Both the position numbers and the translations under genes were made by a program. From Virgibacillus_P tibetensis (GTDB lineage: Bacteria; Bacillota; Bacilli; Bacillales; Amphibacillaceae), in contig NZ_JARZFX010000001.1 in assembly GCF_036026595.1 (NCBI RefSeq), positions 1-64,000 of the forward strand: a DNA stretch of 64,000 nt. Reading direction: 5' to 3'. The notes beneath the pieces are model-generated. The model saw only the letters and a program-made list of their open reading frames with translations, did no database searches and had not been told where the DNA came from. Every line of letters begins with the position of its first letter. Position 1 is the stretch's first letter. Positions 9,420-17,871 of this stretch are shown one piece after another.

Positions 9420-10238
9420 ATGGTGGACTGGCTTAAGCAAGTACTAGGTAAAGGCTGGGAGGTAACTCCGGCAGGTGGTTTAACTGGCGACGCATATGTT
9501 GCAAACAAGAATGATGAACGACTTTTCCTTAAGCGAAACTCTTCCCCTTTTCTGGCAGTTTTGTCGGCAGAAGGAATTGTCCCGAAGCTTATATGGACAA
9601 AGCGATTGGAAAATGGTGATGTAATAACTGCACAGCAATGGTTAGAAGGCAGAGAGCTGAAGCCACTGGAAATGCAGCATCATTATGTTGCGGAATTATT
9701 ACGTAAGATTCACCATTCCTCTGAGCTATTGCACATGCTCATGCGTTTAGGCAAGAAGCCGGTGACTTCAGATGAAAGCTATAAAGGTATGAAGTATCGT
9801 CTTAGTAATACAAACCTTACAACAAAATATAAGGATGTTCGTACAGCTTTAGTATACTTAGAACATTTGTTGCCGATAACAAGAAAGCAAAAATATGTTG
9901 TCTGCCATGGCGATTTAAATCATAATAACATTCTGCTTACAAAAGAAAGTAACTTATATTTAATAGACTGGGATAACGCAATGATTGCTGACCCTGTAAC
10001 AGATTTTGGAATGGTAATGAAATGGTACATTCCGAAAGAAGGTTGGAATGACTGGCTTGCCAATTACGGCATAGCCAAAGACGAGCACTTAATTGAACGA
10101 ATGTATTGGTATTTATTGCTGGACGCACTCAATTATCTGTGTTGGCACAGTGAACGAAATGAACCGGAAAAAGTTATGGAACGCTTAGGAAGCATTCAGG
10201 AACTTAACGAGCATGTCGAACAGATTATTGTAAATTAG
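9420..10238 (+). CDS. ytmP: Phosphotransferase family protein YtmP (choline/aminoglycoside kinase fold)
   Basis: A 272-residue kinase-like protein. It contains the Brenner motif VCHGDLNHNNILL and the metal-binding LIDWDNAMIADPVTDFG. Catalytic aspartate and DFG-like aspartate are therefore both present. Family members phosphorylate small molecules such as choline, thiamine or aminoglycosides; the YtmP substrate is unknown. A GTG at 9387 is in frame, but the ATG at 9420 has the gagg site (9411-9414) and gives the usual N-terminus. The 3' end overlaps ytzH on the other strand by 14 bases. Synteny with ytzH and trmB is conserved. Confidence 0.8.
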   Translation: MVDWLKQVLGKGWEVTPAGGLTGDAYVANKNDERLFLKRNSSPFLAVLSAEGIVPKLIWTKRLENGDVITAQQWLEGRELKPLEMQHHYVAELLRKIHHSSELLHMLMRLGKKPVTSDESYKGMKYRLSNTNLTTKYKDVRTALVYLEHLLPITRKQKYVVCHGDLNHNNILLTKESNLYLIDWDNAMIADPVTDFGMVMKWYIPKEGWNDWLANYGIAKDEHLIERMYWYLLLDALNYLCWHSERNEPEKVMERLGSIQELNEHVEQIIVN

Positions 10239-10512
10239 TCTGTTGGATTGCAGTAATCCAATTATCAATATTCTGTTTGTTCATTGTAATATGCATAGGC
10301 AGGTCTTGTGATGATTCTCCCTCGCGACCGTAATTATAAATTTCAGGGAGTAACTGTAATAATTGCTCATCCGTAATACTATCATTAGCTATCATTGATT
10401 TAACGAGACGTTTAATTTGTTGATATTCAGAGACGTGCCCACAGCACTCTCCATTTTGTTCGTCCAGTATATCCTGCAGTAAAGTTAGTTGATTGTTAAC
10501 TGTTAGTCCCAT
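10225..10512 (-). CDS. ytzH: YtzH-like protein
   Basis: A 95-residue protein encoded convergently between ytmP and trmB, exactly where B. subtilis has ytzH. It is soluble, with no membrane segment or catalytic motif that I recognise. A paired Cys-Cys occurs at 22-23 (GECCGH). A gaggtga site precedes the ATG. The last 14 bases overlap the ytmP 3' end. Function is not known for the family. Confidence 0.75.
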   Translation of the reverse strand: MGLTVNNQLTLLQDILDEQNGECCGHVSEYQQIKRLVKSMIANDSITDEQLLQLLPEIYNYGREGESSQDLPMHITMNKQNIDNWITAIQQTNLQ

Positions 10513-10585
10513 TCTTAATCACCTCAGGTATTAGTTTTAGTCATTTTAATTTTTCTATACAATAACAATGAAAGAGGGATCATCA

Positions 10586-11233
10586 ATGCGTCAACGATAC
10601 AAGCCCTGGGCTGATGATTTTTTAGAAGAAAACAGCCATCTCATAATTCCGGATCCGAGCAAACATAAAAATAAGTGGCGTAGGTTGTTTGGTAACGATA
10701 ATCCGATTCATATTGAAGTAGGAACAGGGAAAGGACAATTTCTTATTGGTATGGCAGGACAGTATCCTAATGTAAATTTCATAGGGGTAGAGTTTGTCAA
10801 AAGTATTATTGTAACAGCTGCCGAAAAAGTAATCCTATCCGAACAGAAAAATATTTTACTTTTAAATGAAGATGCTGCTGATCTGTTGGAAATATTTTCA
10901 GAAAATGAATTAACTACGATTTATTTGAATTTTTCTGATCCGTGGCCAAAGAATCGCCATGAGAAAAGACGATTAACATACCAATCCTTTTTAGAGAAAT
11001 ACCAGGTAATTTTAAACCCTTCAGGAGAAGTTATTTTTAAGACGGATAATAGAGGTTTATTTGAATACTCGCTGGTTAGCTTCTCAAAATATGGAATGGA
11101 GTTAAATGAAATCAATTTAGACTTGCACGACCATGATGATCCAACAAATGTCATGACAGAATATGAAGAGAAATTCTCTGCAAAAGGGCAGCCTATTTAC
11201 AGATGCAGAGCGCGTTTTCTGAACAAGAAATGA
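10586..11233 (+). CDS. trmB: tRNA (guanine-N7-)-methyltransferase TrmB
   Basis: A 215-residue SAM-dependent methyltransferase forming m7G46 in the tRNA variable loop. The SAM site IEVGTGKGQFLIGMA and the family motif LNFSDPWPKNRHEKRRLT are both present. A GTG/ATG at 10568 is in frame, but the aaagaggga site lies inside that extension. The ATG at 10586 (MRQRYKPWA) is both well spaced and the family's normal N-terminus. B. subtilis equivalent is ytmQ. Confidence 0.92.
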   Translation: MRQRYKPWADDFLEENSHLIIPDPSKHKNKWRRLFGNDNPIHIEVGTGKGQFLIGMAGQYPNVNFIGVEFVKSIIVTAAEKVILSEQKNILLLNEDAADLLEIFSENELTTIYLNFSDPWPKNRHEKRRLTYQSFLEKYQVILNPSGEVIFKTDNRGLFEYSLVSFSKYGMELNEINLDLHDHDDPTNVMTEYEEKFSAKGQPIYRCRARFLNKK

Positions 11234-11270
11234 ATCTTGGACCGATCTTGAAAAATTATAATAAATGAGA

Positions 11271-11294
11271 AGGAACCAGTCAGGTTCTTTTTTT
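11271..11294 (+). terminator. Intrinsic terminator after trmB
   Basis: A short stem (GAACC 11273-11277, GGTTC 11283-11287) followed by seven T residues, 40 bases after the trmB stop. Confidence 0.6.
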
Positions 11295-11415
11295 CTTGCA
11301 TAAGAAACTATAAAAACAATTAACTGTAGTTAGCTTAAATGGAACCCTCCTGATTTTGGAGTGTTTTCAGCGTGATAGCGCTTCTCCCTATGGTTTCAAC
11401 ATAATAGTTTCAAAA

Positions 11416-11429
11416 TGATAGCGATTGCA
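11416..11429 (+). promoter_or_regulatory. cre-like 14-mer upstream of ytnP
   Basis: TGATAGCGATTGCA fits the degenerate catabolite-responsive pattern TGNNANCGNTNNCA but has two departures from the tighter consensus TGWAANCGNTNWCA. It lies 55 bases before the ytnP start. A partial copy, TGATAGCGCTTC, sits about 43 bases upstream. CcpA is encoded in this window, so control is possible but unproven. Confidence 0.25.
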
Positions 11430-11484
11430 GTATATTACTTATTTAGCTACACTGGATATAGATGAGAAAGAGGAGGATTTACAG

Positions 11485-12351
11485 ATGGAAAAGCTTCAAG
11501 TGGGAAGAGCCAACTTAACATGGTTAAATGGAGGAGTTAACTTTCTGGACGGAGGAGCAATGTTTGGTGTCGTTCCAAAAGCGTTGTGGAGTAAAAAGTA
11601 TCCTCAAAATGATAATAACCAGATCGAGTTACGAACAGATCCAATCTTAGTGCAAATGGACGGAAAAATTTACTTAATTGATACTGGAATGGGTACAAAT
11701 AAATTAACAGATAAACAATTGCGGAATTTCGGTGTATTGGAAGAATCTTCAATTGAAAGGTCATTAGCAGAAACGGGGTTGACTGTAAGTGACATTGATG
11801 CTGTACTGATGACACATTTACATTTTGATCATGCCTGTGGCTTAACTAAAGTAGAAGGTAATTCATATGTGCCGGTTTTTGAAAATGCAACTATCTATAC
11901 GTCTGCAGTGGAATGGAATGAAATGAGAAATCCGAATATTCGTTCCAGAAATACGTATTGGAAGATGAATTGGGAGCCCATTGTTCACCAGGTTAAAACA
12001 TTTGAAAAAGAGATTGAGATAACACGTGGGCTAAAAATGATTCATACGAGTGGACATAGTGATGGGCACTGTATTATCATTTTTGAAGAAAAAGAAGGCT
12101 GCTTTATACATATGGCTGATATTATGCCAACACATGCGCATCAAAATAAATTATGGGCACTGGCTTATGATGATTTTCCAGTAACTTCTGTTCACCAGAA
12201 AGAGAAATGGATGGATTTTGGTTATAAACGAAAAGCATGGTATACGTTTTATCATGATGCATATTATAGAGCAATAAGATTTAATGAGTCAGGTGAAAGA
12301 TTAACTGTAATGGAACGAGAGCGATATGAATATAAGCAAAATAATACCTGA
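11485..12351 (+). CDS. ytnP: Metallo-beta-lactamase fold quorum-quenching lactonase YtnP
   Basis: A 288-residue metallo-beta-lactamase-fold hydrolase. The dinuclear zinc motif [11 protein letters not shown] (HxHxDH) is present, with the further ligands in TSGHSDGH and MADIMP. B. subtilis YtnP degrades N-acyl homoserine lactones and interferes with Streptomyces signalling. The N-terminus [25 protein letters not shown] matches it strongly. An upstream in-frame start exists at 11425, but the aggagga site (11470-11477) points to the ATG at 11485. The gene is monocistronic and ends at a shared terminator with the convergent PepSY gene. Confidence 0.85.
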   Translation: MEKLQVGRANLTWLNGGVNFLDGGAMFGVVPKALWSKKYPQNDNNQIELRTDPILVQMDGKIYLIDTGMGTNKLTDKQLRNFGVLEESSIERSLAETGLTVSDIDAVLMTHLHFDHACGLTKVEGNSYVPVFENATIYTSAVEWNEMRNPNIRSRNTYWKMNWEPIVHQVKTFEKEIEITRGLKMIHTSGHSDGHCIIIFEEKEGCFIHMADIMPTHAHQNKLWALAYDDFPVTSVHQKEKWMDFGYKRKAWYTFYHDAYYRAIRFNESGERLTVMERERYEYKQNNT

Positions 12352-12413
12352 ATTACCAGATAATATAAGTCATTGTTCTTCTAAAACTGCTCTGAATAAT
12401 GAATAAAATGATA

Positions 12414-12448
12414 AAAACCAGCTGCCCAAATATTGAGCAGCTGGTTTT
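12414..12448. terminator. Bidirectional terminator between ytnP and the PepSY gene
   Basis: A 12-bp perfect stem (12414-12425 with 12437-12448) with an 11-base loop lies between two convergent genes, with A-rich and T-rich flanks. Confidence 0.8.
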
Positions 12449-12452
12449 AAAT

Positions 12453-12770
12453 TTAGCTTGCGATTTCCATCGACTTGATTACGGCACCAGTTTCTACATC
12501 TACGTAAAATTCATATTGTTTATTTTCACCGTCGATGTTCCTGGTTACACCTCCACGATAAGCGTTATATAATAGTCCGTTTCTTTCTATTTCTTCTGGC
12601 TTCATATAAATCCATGATCCACTGATTGGACCTTGTTTTTTAAATGTTTCCTTTGCTTGTTTCAGTGCTTTCTCGGGTGTTATTCGTTGAAAGTTATCCA
12701 TTTGTTGTCTAGCTAAGTAACCTATTGCTACGCCTAACCCGGCTGCTAGTACTACTCTTTTCATACTCAT
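12453..12770 (-). CDS. ytzB: PepSY domain protein (YtzB-like)
   Basis: A 105-residue protein with an N-terminal hydrophobic segment (about 4-20, signal anchor or signal peptide) and a C-terminal PepSY-type repeat ending in YEFYVDVETGAVI. PepSY modules are found on peptidase propeptides and secreted proteins and may inhibit peptidases. The gene lies between ytnP and an M42 aminopeptidase, as ytzB does in B. subtilis. The symbol rests on position and domain, not a full alignment. It probably acts outside the cell membrane. A gaggtga site precedes the ATG. Confidence 0.7.
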   Translation of the reverse strand: MSMKRVVLAAGLGVAIGYLARQQMDNFQRITPEKALKQAKETFKKQGPISGSWIYMKPEEIERNGLLYNAYRGGVTRNIDGENKQYEFYVDVETGAVIKSMEIAS

Positions 12771-12961
12771 CTTATTTCACCTCTTGCTATGAATTTCAGA
12801 TAAAGATACTTCTGATTAACATTTAGGTACTTCATATGATAGTATACCTTAAAAAAAATAAAATAGAAAATAATACAACGATATGATTGAATAGTGGAAA
12901 ATGAGCGACACATTCCGTTATACTGGATACATTGCATAGAAGTAAAGATGGAGGTAATTGA

Positions 12962-14029
12962 ATGAATCAGGATACACTTAATCTGTTTAAAAATTTAACT
13001 GAACTGCAGGGGGCTCCGGGTAACGAACATCTTGTACGCGGATTTATGAATGAAGAATTGAAAAAATACTCAGATGAGGTAATACAAGATAACCTTGGTG
13101 GAGTTTTTGGTGTTAAACGTGGCAAAGGACCTAAAGTAATGGTAGCAGGGCATATGGATGAAGTTGGGTTTATGGTTACCCGAATTACAAAAAATGGCAT
13201 GATTCAATTTCAAACACTGGGAGGCTGGTGGAGCCAAGTACTGCTTGCACAACGAGTTCAAGTAATGACAAATAGTGGACCGGTTACTGGTGTAATAGGT
13301 TCTATCCCACCACATAATCTTACAGAAGAACAACGTAAAAAACCGATGGAAATTAAAAATATGCTGATCGATATAGGTGCAGATGATAGGCAAGATGCGG
13401 AGAAAATCGGTATTAAACCGGGTCAGTCAATTGTTCCTATCTGTCCATTTACTCCTATGGCCAACAAGAAGAAAATTCTTGCTAAAGCCTGGGATAATCG
13501 CTATGGATGTGGATTATCAATTGAATTACTAAAAGAGCTCCAAGAGGAGAGTCTTCCTAATCAATTATATTCAGGAGCTACAGTACAGGAGGAAGTTGGT
13601 TTACGTGGTGCACAGGTAGCAGCTAACATGATCGATCCAGATATTTTCTATGCACTTGATGCCTCCCCCGCAAACGATATGTCTGGTGATGAGAAAGAAT
13701 TTGGCCAATTGGGCAAAGGAGCTCTTCTTCGTATTTTTGACCGTACGATGATTACGCACCGCGGGATGAGAGAATTCATTCTGGACACAGCAGAATCAAA
13801 TAATATTCCTTATCAATATTTTATTTCTCAAGGAGGTACTGATGCAGGGAGAGTTCATATATCAAATGAAGGTGTACCTTCAGCAGTGATTGGTATCTGC
13901 TCGCGTTATATCCATACTTCGGCTTCTATGATTCATATCGATGACTATGCAGCTGCAAAAGAGCTTATTGTTAAGCTGGTAAAGGAAACTGATCAGAACA
14001 CACTGGCACACATTCGTCAATCAAGTTAA
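12962..14029 (+). CDS. ytoP: M42 family metallopeptidase (YtoP, glutamyl/deblocking aminopeptidase type)
   Basis: A 355-residue cytosolic dinuclear metallo-aminopeptidase. Metal ligands can be seen as H68 in [12 protein letters not shown], the aspartate in [12 protein letters not shown], the catalytic EE in [12 protein letters not shown], and the aspartate in ALDASPAND. The C-terminal [14 protein letters not shown] supplies the final histidine. The family removes N-terminal residues, often Glu/Asp or hydrophobic, from short peptides. An aggtaattg site precedes the ATG. Downstream hairpin at 14040-14072. Confidence 0.88.
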   Translation: MNQDTLNLFKNLTELQGAPGNEHLVRGFMNEELKKYSDEVIQDNLGGVFGVKRGKGPKVMVAGHMDEVGFMVTRITKNGMIQFQTLGGWWSQVLLAQRVQVMTNSGPVTGVIGSIPPHNLTEEQRKKPMEIKNMLIDIGADDRQDAEKIGIKPGQSIVPICPFTPMANKKKILAKAWDNRYGCGLSIELLKELQEESLPNQLYSGATVQEEVGLRGAQVAANMIDPDIFYALDASPANDMSGDEKEFGQLGKGALLRIFDRTMITHRGMREFILDTAESNNIPYQYFISQGGTDAGRVHISNEGVPSAVIGICSRYIHTSASMIHIDDYAAAKELIVKLVKETDQNTLAHIRQSS

Positions 14030-14039
14030 ATTTTGTACT

Positions 14040-14072
14040 AACTGCTGCTGGATAGTCAGTAGCAGTTGTTTT
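14040..14072 (+). terminator. Intrinsic terminator after ytoP
   Basis: An 11-bp stem with one mismatch (AACTGCTGCTG against CAGTAGCAGTT) and six-base loop followed by GTTTT. It lies just before the DUF84 gene's ribosome site. Confidence 0.6.
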
Positions 14073-14092
14073 ATGATGAGGAGAAATTAAAA

Positions 14093-14593
14093 ATGAAAAT
14101 TATAGTCGGTTCTAAAAACCCTACCAAGATAAAGGCAGTACAGGAAGTTTTTGCAAATGGCGTCATCTCTTCATTAGATGTAGAATCCCATGTTGCTGCA
14201 CAGCCCTTTTCTGATGAAGAAACACGAAAAGGCGCTATTAATCGAGCTATTCAATGTGCAGAGTCCATTCGAAACGGGATGGGCATCGGACTGGAAGGTG
14301 GGGTTATGTATGTAGATAACCGATTATTTTTATGTAACTGGGGAGCGTTAGTTACACAAAATGGTACTATTTATACGGCAAGTGGCGCTAGAATACTGTT
14401 ACCTGAAGAAATTAATCAACAATTAAAGAGCGGAATGGAACTTGGGGATGTAATGGATAGTTATTCCAAAAAGCATGATGTGCGAAAAAAAGAGGGTGCA
14501 ATTGGAATCTTTACGAATGATTTGGTATCCAGGCAGGAAATGTTTACACATGTGGTAAGACTTTTAAGAGGGCAGTGGGAATACGGGAAATAG
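14093..14593 (+). CDS. DUF84 family inosine/xanthosine triphosphatase-like protein
   Basis: A 166-residue protein of the YjjX/DUF84 family. N-terminal VGSKNPTKIKAVQEVF is the nucleotide-binding start typical of Maf/ITPase-like folds; GIGLEGGV and the C-terminal KEGAIGIFT are also family-like. E. coli YjjX hydrolyses ITP and XTP, so a house-cleaning role is likely. An earlier in-frame start at 14066 lies within the terminator hairpin. The gaggaga site (14077-14083) selects the ATG at 14093. The next gene, ytoQ, is convergent. Confidence 0.8.
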   Translation: MKIIVGSKNPTKIKAVQEVFANGVISSLDVESHVAAQPFSDEETRKGAINRAIQCAESIRNGMGIGLEGGVMYVDNRLFLCNWGALVTQNGTIYTASGARILLPEEINQQLKSGMELGDVMDSYSKKHDVRKKEGAIGIFTNDLVSRQEMFTHVVRLLRGQWEYGK

Positions 14594-14612
14594 CCGAGTA
14601 GTAGTCAGTAGA

Positions 14613-14646
14613 CGAAAAAATACAGTGGAAAGTACTCCCACTGTAT
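14613..14646 (-). terminator. Intrinsic terminator of ytoQ
   Basis: A 9-bp stem (ATACAGTGG 14620-14628 with 14638-14646). On the - strand it is followed by TTTTTTC. It starts 4 bases after the ytoQ stop. Confidence 0.7.
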
Positions 14647-14650
14647 CATG

Positions 14651-15091
14651 CTATTCAAAAATATAATTTAGAACATCTAATGCTTGATCGACCGTCTCCA
14701 CAGTAACATTCGCTTTATTTGAAAGCTCTTTTAGCGGATGAACTAGACTTTCGGGTCTAACAATGATGGTTGGTTTATTCATCGTAATTGCAGCGCTTGC
14801 ATCCATTGCTGTATTCCATTGCTTATATTTTTCACCAAACAGCGCTATTACGACATCCGATTTTTGCATTAATACTTGCGTTCTGAAATTATTCACACTT
14901 GATGCAGCATCATCTCTATAAACATCCCCAGGTTGTTTCCCTAAGATATCTTCGCCAACATCATCAGAGCGATCATGATTTGTCTGTGGTGCGACAAATG
15001 TTAAAGGAAGATTTTTTTCTTTAGCCTTATGGTTCACTTGTTCCCGCCAATCATCGTGGATTTGGCCAGCCAGATAAACAGTTAATTTCAT
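14651..15091 (-). CDS. ytoQ: YtoQ family protein, nucleoside deoxyribosyltransferase-like
   Basis: A 146-residue soluble protein. N-terminal LTVYLAGQIHDDWREQV resembles the nucleoside 2-deoxyribosyltransferase fold. Length and position match B. subtilis YtoQ. The conserved acidic segments (HDRSDDVGEDILG and NTAMDASAAI) could be catalytic, but no activity has been assigned to my knowledge. A taggaggt site lies before the ATG. Confidence 0.8.
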   Translation of the reverse strand: MKLTVYLAGQIHDDWREQVNHKAKEKNLPLTFVAPQTNHDRSDDVGEDILGKQPGDVYRDDAASSVNNFRTQVLMQKSDVVIALFGEKYKQWNTAMDASAAITMNKPTIIVRPESLVHPLKELSNKANVTVETVDQALDVLNYIFE

Positions 15092-15256
15092 GATTATACC
15101 TCCTAAGACAATAGCTTTCTATTACTATAATAAACAAAAAGCTAACTATTGCAAAAAAAACAAATCGTTTTGGATAAAGTTTTCATTTAATTTTAGTAGT
15201 TTTCGTAGTATTATTATGAGTGGAATAGATTATAGGACTCTAGTAGGAGGTTGAAC

Positions 15257-15784
15257 TTGAAGAATTCAACTCGATTAGTGATAGGAATAATGTTAGTATT
15301 CATTGTTGTAGTAAGTAGTTGTGGGACTAAATCTGAAGAAGAAGCATTAATAGATGCAAAAAAAATGGCTGAAGATATATTCGTAAACAATGAACCAATT
15401 GAAACGAATTATGAACTGAATAATATGGCATTTTATCTTCCGGGGAGTGTAGAAGTAACCGATGAAGTTGATAGTAATATTATTTTAAGCGATAGTGATC
15501 GAACTTATATTGTATTTTATAATAAAATTGAAAATCCTTTAAGTAAATTAAACTACAGTACAGCACAAAGTCCGAACGCATTACTGTTGGAATCTTTCAG
15601 TAACGATAAAAAGTTTGGTTATATACGTATCCTGCCCGATGAAGAAAGAGAATATGAATTACAAGTAGGAGTAGGTGGCGTAAAAGTAACAACGTTTACT
15701 ACTAAAATGAAAATGGATGATGATGCCAGAGAACTTATGAAGGTAGCCAGATCCATAGCAGTACAACAAAATGAATCACAATAA
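15257..15784 (+). CDS. Putative lipoprotein of unknown function
   Basis: A 175-residue protein with a hydrophobic N-terminal signal (about residues 6-20) and a lipobox-like VVSSC, so cleavage and acylation at the cysteine are likely. The start is a TTG. Two TTG codons (15251 and 15257) are possible; the taggagg site (15244-15250) is adjacent to the first and correctly spaced for the second. The mature domain is acidic (LLESFSNDKKFGYIRIL, YELQVGVGGVKVTT) and I do not recognise its family. It precedes ytpP and has its own terminator. Confidence 0.7.
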   Translation: MKNSTRLVIGIMLVFIVVVSSCGTKSEEEALIDAKKMAEDIFVNNEPIETNYELNNMAFYLPGSVEVTDEVDSNIILSDSDRTYIVFYNKIENPLSKLNYSTAQSPNALLLESFSNDKKFGYIRILPDEEREYELQVGVGGVKVTTFTTKMKMDDDARELMKVARSIAVQQNESQ

Positions 15785-15801
15785 ACGCAAAAATATAACA
15801 G

Positions 15802-15831
15802 AAGCTGGTCCATCTCAGGGTACAGCTTTTT
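15802..15831 (+). terminator. Terminator after the lipoprotein gene
   Basis: A 6-bp stem (AAGCTG 15802-15807 with CAGCTT 15823-15828) with a 15-base loop, followed by TTTTC. Confidence 0.5.
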
Positions 15832-15911
15832 CTTTTGGATTCATACCATAATTCTTGTTAATTGAAACTAAGTAAAAACAAAGCTATGATTAGAAGGGGA
15901 GTTGATATTAA

Positions 15912-16229
15912 ATGATAAAACTGGAATCAGAAAAACACCTTAGTGAATTAATAAAAACTAAAGATAGTATTTTGTATTTTACAGCAGGATGGTGCCCGGA
16001 TTGTGTTGTAATTGAACCAATTTTACCTCAAATAGAAGGGGAGTTCCCTGACTATACATTTATAAAGGTTGATCGGGATCAGTTTATTAATGTATGCCAG
16101 GAATATAATGTTTTTGGTATACCAAGCTTTATTGCGTTTAAAAACGGTAAAGAATCAGGTAGACTGGTGAGTAAGGAGCGGAAAACGGAAGAGGAAATTA
16201 TGCAGTTCCTAAAAAAGTTACCAGAATAG
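15912..16229 (+). CDS. ytpP: Thioredoxin-like protein YtpP
   Basis: A 105-residue thioredoxin fold. The redox site is WCPDC, which differs from the WCGPC of thioredoxin A. The cis-proline is in GIPSFIAF. YtpP-type proteins act as auxiliary thiol-disulfide reductants and have been linked to bacillithiol metabolism in bacilli. A aggggag site precedes the ATG. It heads a compact ytpP-ytpQ-ytpR group. Confidence 0.85.
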   Translation: MIKLESEKHLSELIKTKDSILYFTAGWCPDCVVIEPILPQIEGEFPDYTFIKVDRDQFINVCQEYNVFGIPSFIAFKNGKESGRLVSKERKTEEEIMQFLKKLPE

Positions 16230-16263
16230 TAAGTTCGGTTTAAACATGTCAGGAGGCAACATG

Positions 16264-17070
16264 ATGAAGATGACTACGTTAAAATTAAAAAAAATCCTGG
16301 AAGATAGACTTGCGAATGACAACTATCGAACATCCTACAATAGAGATAAAGACACCTTCCGAGTGGAGTGGAAAGAATCAAAAAAAGGAATGTCAATAAC
16401 TTTACCTAACGTAGTTGCAAAATATAATCAGCGTGGGGAAGAGGCTATTGATGAATTGGAAGAGCATATTACAGAGGCACTTCGAATAATGAATGAAGAA
16501 CATCAATTAACTGGGATGGAAAAGTATATTTATCCAGTAATTCGTGCAACCTCTTTTCCCACTAAAACAAAGGCTGGAGAGAGCCTGGTCTGTAAGGATC
16601 ATACTGCAGAAACGCGAATTTACTATGCGCTTGATTTGGGTAAATCTTATCGATTAATTGATCAGACCTTATTAAAAAATGAAGGTTGGACATTAGATAG
16701 AATAGATGAAATCGCAACCTTTAATGTTCGTTCTCTGGACGTTGATTACAAGCATGATCGTGTTGCAGATAATGATTTTTATTTTGTCGCTAAGCAAGAC
16801 GGGTATGACGCAAGTCGAATTTTGAACGAAGCTTTTTTAGAAGAAATGAAAGCAAATGCAAAAGGTGAACTCGCTGTGGCGGTACCACATCAGGATGTTT
16901 TAATATTAGCTGACATTCAAAACAAAACAGGGTATGATATATTAGCACAAATGACTATGAAGTTTTTTGCTGATGGAAGAATTCCAATAACTTCACTTTC
17001 ATTCATTTATGAAGACAAAATATTGGAGCCCATTTTTATACTTGCAAAAAATAAACCAGAAAAGGAATAG
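16264..17070 (+). CDS. ytpQ: DUF1444 family protein YtpQ
   Basis: A 268-residue cytosolic protein of the YtpQ/DUF1444 family, near the B. subtilis length of 269. Four ATG codons occur between 16246 and 16270. The aggagg site (16251-16256) lies inside the longest reading and is best spaced for the ATG at 16264, giving the family-like MKMTTLKLKKIL. Position between ytpP and ytpR is conserved. No catalytic motif is recognised; function unknown. Confidence 0.82.
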   Translation: MKMTTLKLKKILEDRLANDNYRTSYNRDKDTFRVEWKESKKGMSITLPNVVAKYNQRGEEAIDELEEHITEALRIMNEEHQLTGMEKYIYPVIRATSFPTKTKAGESLVCKDHTAETRIYYALDLGKSYRLIDQTLLKNEGWTLDRIDEIATFNVRSLDVDYKHDRVADNDFYFVAKQDGYDASRILNEAFLEEMKANAKGELAVAVPHQDVLILADIQNKTGYDILAQMTMKFFADGRIPITSLSFIYEDKILEPIFILAKNKPEKE

Positions 17071-17083
17071 GAAGGTGAATGGG

Positions 17084-17686
17084 ATGGATGTTTTTTATAA
17101 TCCAATAGGTGTAGGAGACGTTTTAATTATTCCTGTTAAAGAAGGCAATCGATATGAATTAAAGCATACAACAGTTGCTGATATTACAAAAATTACAACT
17201 ACAGATGGTTCCTTACTTGGTTATAATATTTTTAATGCCTCAACTCACTTTGATTTAAAGGAATCGGGGAAGATTACATTAACAGAAGAATTGCTAAGTC
17301 AGTTAAAAGCGCTGTTTAAACGAAGCAATTTAACTGATTCCCTTGATTTTGACTTAAGCCCTAAATTTGTTGTTGGGTATGTAAAAAGTAAAAGCCCTCA
17401 TGAGAATGCCGATAAATTAAGTGTATGTCAAGTAGATGTAGGGGATGAAGTACTTCAAATTGTATGTGGTGCCCCGAATATTGATGCAGACCAAAAGGTT
17501 GTTGTAGCAAAGGTGGGTGCAACAATGCCAAGTGGATTAAGGATTAAACCGACAGAATTAAGAGGGGTCCCATCGAATGGTATGATATGCTCCCAAAAAG
17601 AGTTAGGATTACCAAATGCACCAAAAGAAAAGGGTATTTATGTTCTTGAAGATACATTTACTGTTGGTGAAGAGTTCTCGTTATAA
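17084..17686 (+). CDS. ytpR: tRNA-binding (EMAP/Myf domain) protein YtpR
   Basis: A 200-residue protein. N-terminal half has no recognised domain; the C-terminal half (about 90-200) is the OB-fold tRNA-binding module also found at the N-terminus of phenylalanyl-tRNA synthetase beta. Typical motif: VGYVKSKSPHENADKLSVCQVDVG, here seen as residues 101-124, followed by IVCGAPN. Family members bind tRNA; a role in editing or chaperoning is inferred only. The long upstream in-frame reading overlaps ytpQ. The gaaggtg site (17071-17077) selects the ATG at 17084. An intrinsic terminator follows. Confidence 0.85.
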   Translation: MDVFYNPIGVGDVLIIPVKEGNRYELKHTTVADITKITTTDGSLLGYNIFNASTHFDLKESGKITLTEELLSQLKALFKRSNLTDSLDFDLSPKFVVGYVKSKSPHENADKLSVCQVDVGDEVLQIVCGAPNIDADQKVVVAKVGATMPSGLRIKPTELRGVPSNGMICSQKELGLPNAPKEKGIYVLEDTFTVGEEFSL

Positions 17687-17692
17687 GAAGCG

Positions 17693-17730
17693 AACAACCT
17701 ACGTATTTTACATAGGTTGTTTTTCTTTTT
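17693..17730 (+). terminator. Intrinsic terminator after ytpR
   Basis: A 13-bp stem with one mismatch (17693-17705 with 17709-17721) is followed by a T-rich tract. It begins 6 bases after the stop. Confidence 0.85.
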
Positions 17731-17871
17731 ATTACCTTAACTGAAGTTTTTATCTACAAAGAACGTAAAAAACTGTTAAAATAGGAAGTATATTAATTAT
17801 TGACAAGGCATTTTACTTGCTGTCCAACTACAAACGAAACAGAAAGAAGAAATAGAAATGGGTGAATACAA

